Assembly (NCBI GenBank): GCA_900114405.1 | Contig: FOSY01000005.1 | Span: forward strand, 124,001 to 188,000 | Length of the DNA: 64,000 nucleotides | Source: Lachnospiraceae bacterium KH1T2 | Lineage (GTDB): Bacteria > Bacillota > Clostridia > Lachnospirales > Lachnospiraceae | Direction of reading: 5' to 3' | Shown: positions 61,501 to 64,000 of the stretch, piece by piece | How positions within the stretch are numbered: position 1 is the stretch's first letter | How the letters are laid out: every line of letters begins with the position of its first letter | Translations under genes and position numbers: made by a program | Notes under the pieces: generated by a model | What the model was told of the DNA's origin: nothing | Databases searched by the model: none | Seen by the model: only the letters and a program-made list of their open reading frames with translations

Positions 61501-61674
61501 TTCGCCCAAGCCATCACCATCAGTATCATTAAATGGTGAGCTGGCACCGGGTCTTAACTTGACAGTTTTTACTGTATCAGCCGCAAAGACGTTGTAAGGA
61601 ACGCTTCCGAGCACAGTAGTCGCTGTCAGTGCCGCTGCCGATAAAACGGCAACTCCTCGTGAATACTTTCTCAT
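55588..61674 (-). CDS. Secreted GH30 plus GH43_24 bifunctional arabinogalactan-degrading enzyme
   Basis: This 2028-residue protein has a signal peptide (1-32). GH30 comes first: GFGTSLCWWANR (61-72) is typical of endo-beta-1,6-galactanases, with acid/base E431 (DPMNEP) and nucleophile E532 (SEVDG). A carbohydrate-binding-type module (about 140-285) is inserted early in this barrel. Then a Big_4-like domain (740-815), module A (818-977), a helical FIVAR-like part (980-1045) and module B (1055-1225). GH43_24 follows (1236-1620): IIERPK (E1373), acid E1505 (SREAPAP) and Q1562 (DTQST) in place of the usual base, as known for exo-beta-1,3-galactanases. A second Big_4-like domain, module C (1704-1870) and wall-binding repeats of the choline-binding type (1878-2028) end the chain. 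The pair of activities suits type II arabinogalactan. Confidence 0.85.
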   Translation of the reverse strand: MRKYSRGVAVLSAAALTATTVLGSVPYNVFAADTVKTVKLRPGASSPFNDTDGDGLGEFQGFGTSLCWWANRVGYSEALTEQATDYFYGDDGLRMNIGRYNIGGGDLVGTPEKVKENEAASFYDLLDENKPTFSGNSMKIQSYTKMDSVTYSKTDADFGLNSGDKVGTFTQIGWINALGAEVGDGGNLIYNVDSRESGKYTIKLLLALEGSNSRGMAIRVNGDKEYYVSADDVNSGLIANGNNNNLFVCTFKNVELDEGDNQIVIGGNDGWGLNFVKMAVIPSGKEGLITADQEFMHESHIKRSDSVVPGYCVDVTKITDAHDLEWYAEHFDQYDEECGYAWNYDWDADQNQVNVLKAAMRKAGDKFLAEAFSNSPPYFMTESGCSSGNVDANKDNLRKDSYHAFALYMADVIEHWKNEGVEFTSTDPMNEPYTNYWGANSNKQEGCHFDIGDSESKILNELNAELESRGIDIVLAASDETSIDTAIKAYNALDDDAKEAVDRIDTHTYSGSKRAALKELAESENKNLWMSEVDGTFRAGTNAGEMTDALGLVQRMMTDINDLDASAWILWNAIDMHADSENEYDYASLDELMSKVDESKGFWGIAFADHDNEKVELSKKYYGFGQVSRYIRPGDTILGSSDEGNILAAYDKENGKVKIVAMNTSDKAKKEKFDLSEFLTVGENVEAVRTSGSLESGENWSDVSDSADIKVDREAKTLTVELKANSITTYTINGVSYDSSEEVIKSVENPTVYTVEGFDAKLPETVTVKTNKNNTKTAAVVWDTTDKNLSKNGEIIEGTVEGSDIVAKATIKAAENNLAWYIDCNNAESTTYKEIDEYADLLNETPDQKYSEGSWGFVDDYGKYGPDNCDISDSYDIGYYAYKGQDIKYKVPMTAGDYKLTFGFKEWWWVNRPMKITAEVNGETKTLGTTNSLNGNKNWNTAGYEFTLDEDAEVTFTVAKNGSSDPVLSFIKIQKLLDTESLKAAIISADSIDEAAYPARRVKDVKKAAESGRELLVKAAATQEDIDSAEQAIEDAIANLNTKITKKDIEDNDNVLYLVNAGAADASVVPENYVLGVCQSNTDQEYGEDEATGMKWGIEPNDEYSEAVSGGSGDGLTDTYIYMSPDIKFKKGVSGFKYRFEIPDTGITNYNVTVGFKNPWSARTVNVTLEGETAERSLSLPQGTTVEETYNIEVKDGELNVMVHNPNRTSQYVDPVLSYIIVKAGKKSEEEKEIVTYSSITGTAGERLFDTSGNKVQAHGGQISKFTVNGETKYYWYGEDKTYGTDPVTGVHLYTSDDLYNWDDQGVVLRTIVPDDSEYGSYASKDADLSVFTENEYFKDLYGDYEGQAPDDAQYDSKLEETYWNLAGDRCIIERPKVIYNEKTKKYVMWFHADGMMKSNRTASSKYSKARAGIAVSDTPAGPFKLVGCYKLATSENADLGWDTVGGSVRDMNLFVDDDGQAYVVYSSDGNSTMYVAKLNEEYTGIAGNEEGVDFTRNFIGASREAPAPFKYKGKYYIITSGCTGWAPNKASYAVADSMLGPWTTMGNPCVDDTTNTTFDTQSTYVIPYDAENGKYIYVGDRWFNPDEGKDLSDSRYVLLPIEFGSGNTISLKKYENWTLDELENKGSFEVDTAELPKAVESAADLDGALPSEINVDYGKGKVSEAVSWETEADENAFGEVEVTGKLSESGRTFTYKVSVVDPDTIYFFDSGAETSEYFDAVKSNVKALRNSLPDQKYTDESKAGYEGVLKSENSSSFDLGHHDGDDYLSNGWWAAGNKDIVYSFDLEEGEYTVTEGFQEWWNTARPCRMTIKAGDDILAEKSFNVEKTSTNLQISQKFTVDAEHAGKVTVRVAKTGSADPVISFVGVRKAGAGDENVYTLKNAWGKTYCIDQTGERVTGFVVVDGAARYFDPAKKGIMKSAAFFDAEGNDGEEHTFYANKDGSLVKGFKSTWTGKYYFDENGYMLKNGFTDIDGATYFFEEDGKMHTGWLEIGDDIYRFDKDGKMLTGTVSSWGRTYTFDNDGKLVK

Positions 61675-61734
61675 AAAGATTCACCCTCCCTTTAGTTTTT
61701 TGTACAGTTTAACAAACACATCTGTGCATGTTCT

Positions 61735-61763
61735 ATTATAAATACATGTTTTCGTACATACAA
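61735..61763 (-). promoter_or_regulatory. Promoter of the giant glycosidase gene
   Basis: On the minus strand TTGTAT (61758-61763) and TATAAT (61735-61740) are 17 bp apart. The leader of about 55 nt ends with GGGAGG before the start codon. Confidence 0.7.
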
Positions 61764-61801
61764 GGGCGGTATTTTACGTATTTTTTATATATTTTAACCA
61801 A

Positions 61802-61835
61802 AAAAGATGCTATCCAATAATGAATAGCATCTTTT
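61802..61835 (-). terminator. Terminator after the small secreted protein
   Basis: AAAAGATGCTAT-C and G-ATAGCATCTTTT (one offset base) form a long stem; T-runs flank both sides. It lies just after the stop codon at 61846 and before the promoter of the giant glycosidase gene. Confidence 0.88.
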
Positions 61836-61845
61836 TGAACATTCT

Positions 61846-62619
61846 TTAGAAAAATATTGCACCGGTATAATCACCCTTCATGGTAATCGTTCTGGTATTT
61901 AAGTCCGCTGTATAATACTTCTTTGGTATAGTCTTGCCTGTATAGTTATTCTTTATCTTAACGATTGCCGAGTTCTTGCTGTTAAAGTAGATATCTAAGT
62001 CTTTTAGTTCCATTGTTCCAGGTACAACAGTCACACTCTCCACAATTTTCTTGAAACCTTTTTTATATGGATAAGATGTTTTCTTAAATTTAACCGTTAT
62101 TACCATTTTTCCTGCATGGTTATTTTTTTTATATGACACACTGTAATCAGTGCCATACTCATAAACCTCTTCATCCAGAACCACATACGAGTCTTTACCA
62201 GGCGTCAATTTAGACCCCAAATACTCATATCTTACATCACTCGTATGCTGCACATTCATTGTTCCTTTACGTGTTACCGTACCTGTATCTGAAGTATATA
62301 TAAGCGCATAATGTCCTGCCTGATCTGTATATGTACAGTACGGAGCATTTACGTTAAATACCACACCTCCGTAAGTTACTGTATTTCCGCTTAAGGTCAC
62401 ATCAGACTGTACATTTAGTAAATCTTCCGCACTTCCTTTAACTTCGACCTCGTTATCCATGCTATTCTTTGACATCACTTTTTCATCAATGATCTCAGTA
62501 TTTCCATTATCTGCCAAAACTTCTGATACAGTTTGCTCTTTGCATTCCATTGCAAATGCATTATATGACATCCCTATCGCTGCTGCCAATATAATTGCCA
62601 TAATCCTTTTTCTAACCAT
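61846..62619 (-). CDS. Secreted protein of unknown function, beta-rich
   Basis: The 257-residue protein has a signal peptide (MVRKRIMAIILAAAIGMSYNAFA). After a polar linker, about residues 75-130 form one beta domain, and 130-257 look like Ig-type modules common in Lachnospiraceae surface proteins (GTDYSVSYKKNNHAGKMVITVKF, then a shorter copy with GKTIPKKYYTADL). No catalytic motif is seen. The gene lies 45 nt after the beta-helix gene and probably shares its transcript. Confidence 0.72.
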   Translation of the reverse strand: MVRKRIMAIILAAAIGMSYNAFAMECKEQTVSEVLADNGNTEIIDEKVMSKNSMDNEVEVKGSAEDLLNVQSDVTLSGNTVTYGGVVFNVNAPYCTYTDQAGHYALIYTSDTGTVTRKGTMNVQHTSDVRYEYLGSKLTPGKDSYVVLDEEVYEYGTDYSVSYKKNNHAGKMVITVKFKKTSYPYKKGFKKIVESVTVVPGTMELKDLDIYFNSKNSAIVKIKNNYTGKTIPKKYYTADLNTRTITMKGDYTGAIFF

Positions 62620-62664
62620 ACAAAACTGCCCCCAATATAAGTCACAGCAAGTACAGATTCCGTC

Positions 62665-63855
62665 TTATTCCGGCTGTTTTATATTCCCCTTGAAAGTATT
62701 ATCTTTCCATCTGATGCTCTTTGTAAATTCGTTTCCAAATGGAATATCAACACCAATATTAGACGTTGAATTATCAAAAGAATTGCCTATAAAAAACACT
62801 CTGCTGCATTTAGAAAGCGTCACAACAGCTTCTGAAGCGCAATCGCCATCAGCTTCTATCGTATTTCTTTCCACCCTGACATTCTTAACATAACCCGTAC
62901 TGCTGTCATTAGTGTATCCACCAATGGTTAACTCGTTTCTAATATTATTTCGGACAATATTGCTGACAACTTTAATAGATTTTGAAATTGCTGCCGGTTG
63001 TTCTGCACCAATTTCAATACCTCCATCACATCCGGTTACTGTATTCTCCTTAATCGTTATACCTCTTGCCCCATCTACATAAATTCCATAAGCTGTATCA
63101 CCATATGCACTTGAGCATCCACTTACATTATTTCCCTCGATAACAGAATTTCGTACAAGATCACTGCTCTTCTTTGAGCACGTACCATATCCTCCTGCCA
63201 TATCGATACCAATATTTCCGATATTCTTAAGGGTATTATTTTTCACTGAAATTTTTTTGCAGTTTCCTTCTATCGAAATAGCTTCAGACCAGCCTGTTGC
63301 ACAGTCATGTATCAAATTTCCTACTATTTCTATGCCCTCCACAGCCTTTTTGCTCTCACTGAGCACAAGTACGGCATTTCCACAATGATCTTGTGTCTCA
63401 GGTGATGTAACGTTGATATTATCAATCTCACAATTTTCGATTTTTATATTGCCGGAACCATTTTCTATTAAAATAGCCTGCACACTTTTTTCAGCAGATA
63501 CATCCTCGATTTTTATCCCTGAAAGGACGATGTTCGAGCAATTATCAAATTCAAACATAACCCTTTCATCGCTTTTCGCCAACGCATTTCCGCTAAATGT
63601 TACACTAGAAGAATTTTCACCGGTTATGACTATAGGATTATTTTTCTTTCCATGCACATCAGAAAAGCTAAATACTGTAGTTTCAGAACTTTGCGGACTA
63701 TATTCTCCGGCCTTTATCTCAACTCTTCCGCCTTTCCCGCTCAATTCCTCTACAGACTCTACGAGCTTTTCCGGTGTTATAGCTTCAGCTCTGCAATTGA
63801 CCGGAACAAATATCACCATCATTGCTAATATAAATACTGCCGTAAACTTTTTCAT
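62665..63855 (-). CDS. Secreted right-handed parallel beta-helix protein
   Basis: The start at 63855 has AGGAGG 6 nt before it (396 residues). After a signal peptide ending near NCRAEA, the chain has many turns of about 22-24 residues with the pattern of I/V-x-N-N-x-I (for example IKIENCEIDNI, ISVKNNTLKNIGNIGIDM, ITIKENTVTGCDGGIEIG). This is the pectate-lyase-like beta-helix. I cannot find a clear polysaccharide lyase or GH28 active site, so it may be a lyase, an epimerase-like enzyme or a binding protein. Position next to the arabinogalactan enzyme suggests a cell-wall polysaccharide role. Confidence 0.78.
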   Translation of the reverse strand: MKKFTAVFILAMMVIFVPVNCRAEAITPEKLVESVEELSGKGGRVEIKAGEYSPQSSETTVFSFSDVHGKKNNPIVITGENSSSVTFSGNALAKSDERVMFEFDNCSNIVLSGIKIEDVSAEKSVQAILIENGSGNIKIENCEIDNINVTSPETQDHCGNAVLVLSESKKAVEGIEIVGNLIHDCATGWSEAISIEGNCKKISVKNNTLKNIGNIGIDMAGGYGTCSKKSSDLVRNSVIEGNNVSGCSSAYGDTAYGIYVDGARGITIKENTVTGCDGGIEIGAEQPAAISKSIKVVSNIVRNNIRNELTIGGYTNDSSTGYVKNVRVERNTIEADGDCASEAVVTLSKCSRVFFIGNSFDNSTSNIGVDIPFGNEFTKSIRWKDNTFKGNIKQPE

Positions 63856-63879
63856 ATCTTTCCTCCTATTAAACAAGGG

Positions 63880-63905
63880 GCCTCCGCATATGCGTAAGCC
63901 CCCTG
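63880..63905 (-). terminator. Imperfect hairpin after the right-edge gene
   Basis: GGGGC-N4-CGCAT and ATGCG-N2-GCCCC pair with small internal mismatches around a central GCATATGC, 13 nt after the stop codon of the truncated gene. On the minus strand no clear U-tract follows (TTGTTTAATAGG). Confidence 0.5.
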
Positions 63906-63917
63906 TAATATTTTTAT

Positions 63918-64000
63918 TTAGTGAAGTCTGTCAAAATCATACTCATAAACTATTTTGTCTTTTTCACTTATGTCTTTACCCATCTGAACTTCGATCATTT
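63918..64000 (-). CDS. C-terminal fragment of an unidentified protein
   Basis: Only the last 27 or so codons are in the window, ending IVYEYDFDRLH and a TAA stop. The piece includes a Met-Ile-Glu-Val-Gln-Met-Gly start-like stretch, but no ribosome binding site can be checked, so the fragment may be the end of a longer protein. I cannot identify it. A hairpin follows. Confidence 0.5.
   Translation of the reverse strand, partial: MIEVQMGKDISEKDKIVYEYDFDRLH

Overview
The window reads as chromosomal DNA of an anaerobic, AT-rich, plant-fibre-degrading Firmicute, most likely a rumen or gut Lachnospiraceae close to Butyrivibrio. This rests on gene content (Rnf complex, phosphoketolase, GH127/GH51/GH43/GH30 glycosidases, CUT1 sugar importer, TSCPD and DUF6171 proteins), AGGAGG-type ribosome binding sites and sigma-A promoters. 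It is an inference; there is no rRNA gene to confirm it. Most genes lie on the minus strand. I saw no tRNA, rRNA, CRISPR array, transposase or phage gene.

Layout. 1-194: 5' end of a NuoF-like iron-sulfur flavoprotein. 414-9069: a compact minus-strand run tatB-like, tatA, tatC, an exported flavinylated FAD reductase, rnfC, an rnfD-rnfG fusion, rnfE, rnfA, rnfB. It joins an exporter, a probable exported flavin enzyme and a membrane electron pump, and is one of the two most interesting systems here. 9227-10156: PfkB-family sugar/nucleoside kinase. 10451-17067: an unrecognised five-gene cluster (ABC ATPase, repeat-rich membrane protein, ABC-2 permease, two zinc-ribbon proteins). 17323-20648: methionine/cystathionine genes with a divergent LysR regulator. 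20676-24702: zinc uptake operon (zur, small Cys membrane protein, znuA, znuC, znuB, lipoprotein) behind a promoter carrying three near-identical 17-bp operators. 24704-31619: MATE exporter, CorA, a MITE-like element, LysR plus a split chromate transporter, a membrane protein, a TSCPD protein and a small secreted protein.

31853-46559 is an arabinose-centred region: CUT1 importer, GH51, DUF6171 protein and GH127 on the minus strand; a divergent ArsR-type regulator with a large beta-rich C-terminal domain; an orphan cheY; a lipoprotein GH43 and a cytoplasmic GH43; and phosphoketolase. A 16-bp inverted repeat TTTAG-N6-CTAAA recurs at the promoters of the importer, the regulator and the GH43 pair, with a weaker copy before phosphoketolase, suggesting one pentose regulon.

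46698-55363 holds metNIQ, an aminotransferase, a 2-hydroxyacid dehydrogenase and an M20 amidohydrolase in one operon, then an SsuABC-type importer. 55588-61674 is a 2028-residue secreted enzyme that combines a GH30 (probable endo-beta-1,6-galactanase) and a GH43_24 (probable exo-beta-1,3-galactanase) with wall-binding repeats, which suits type II arabinogalactan. It is followed by a small secreted protein, a beta-helix protein and a truncated gene at the right edge.
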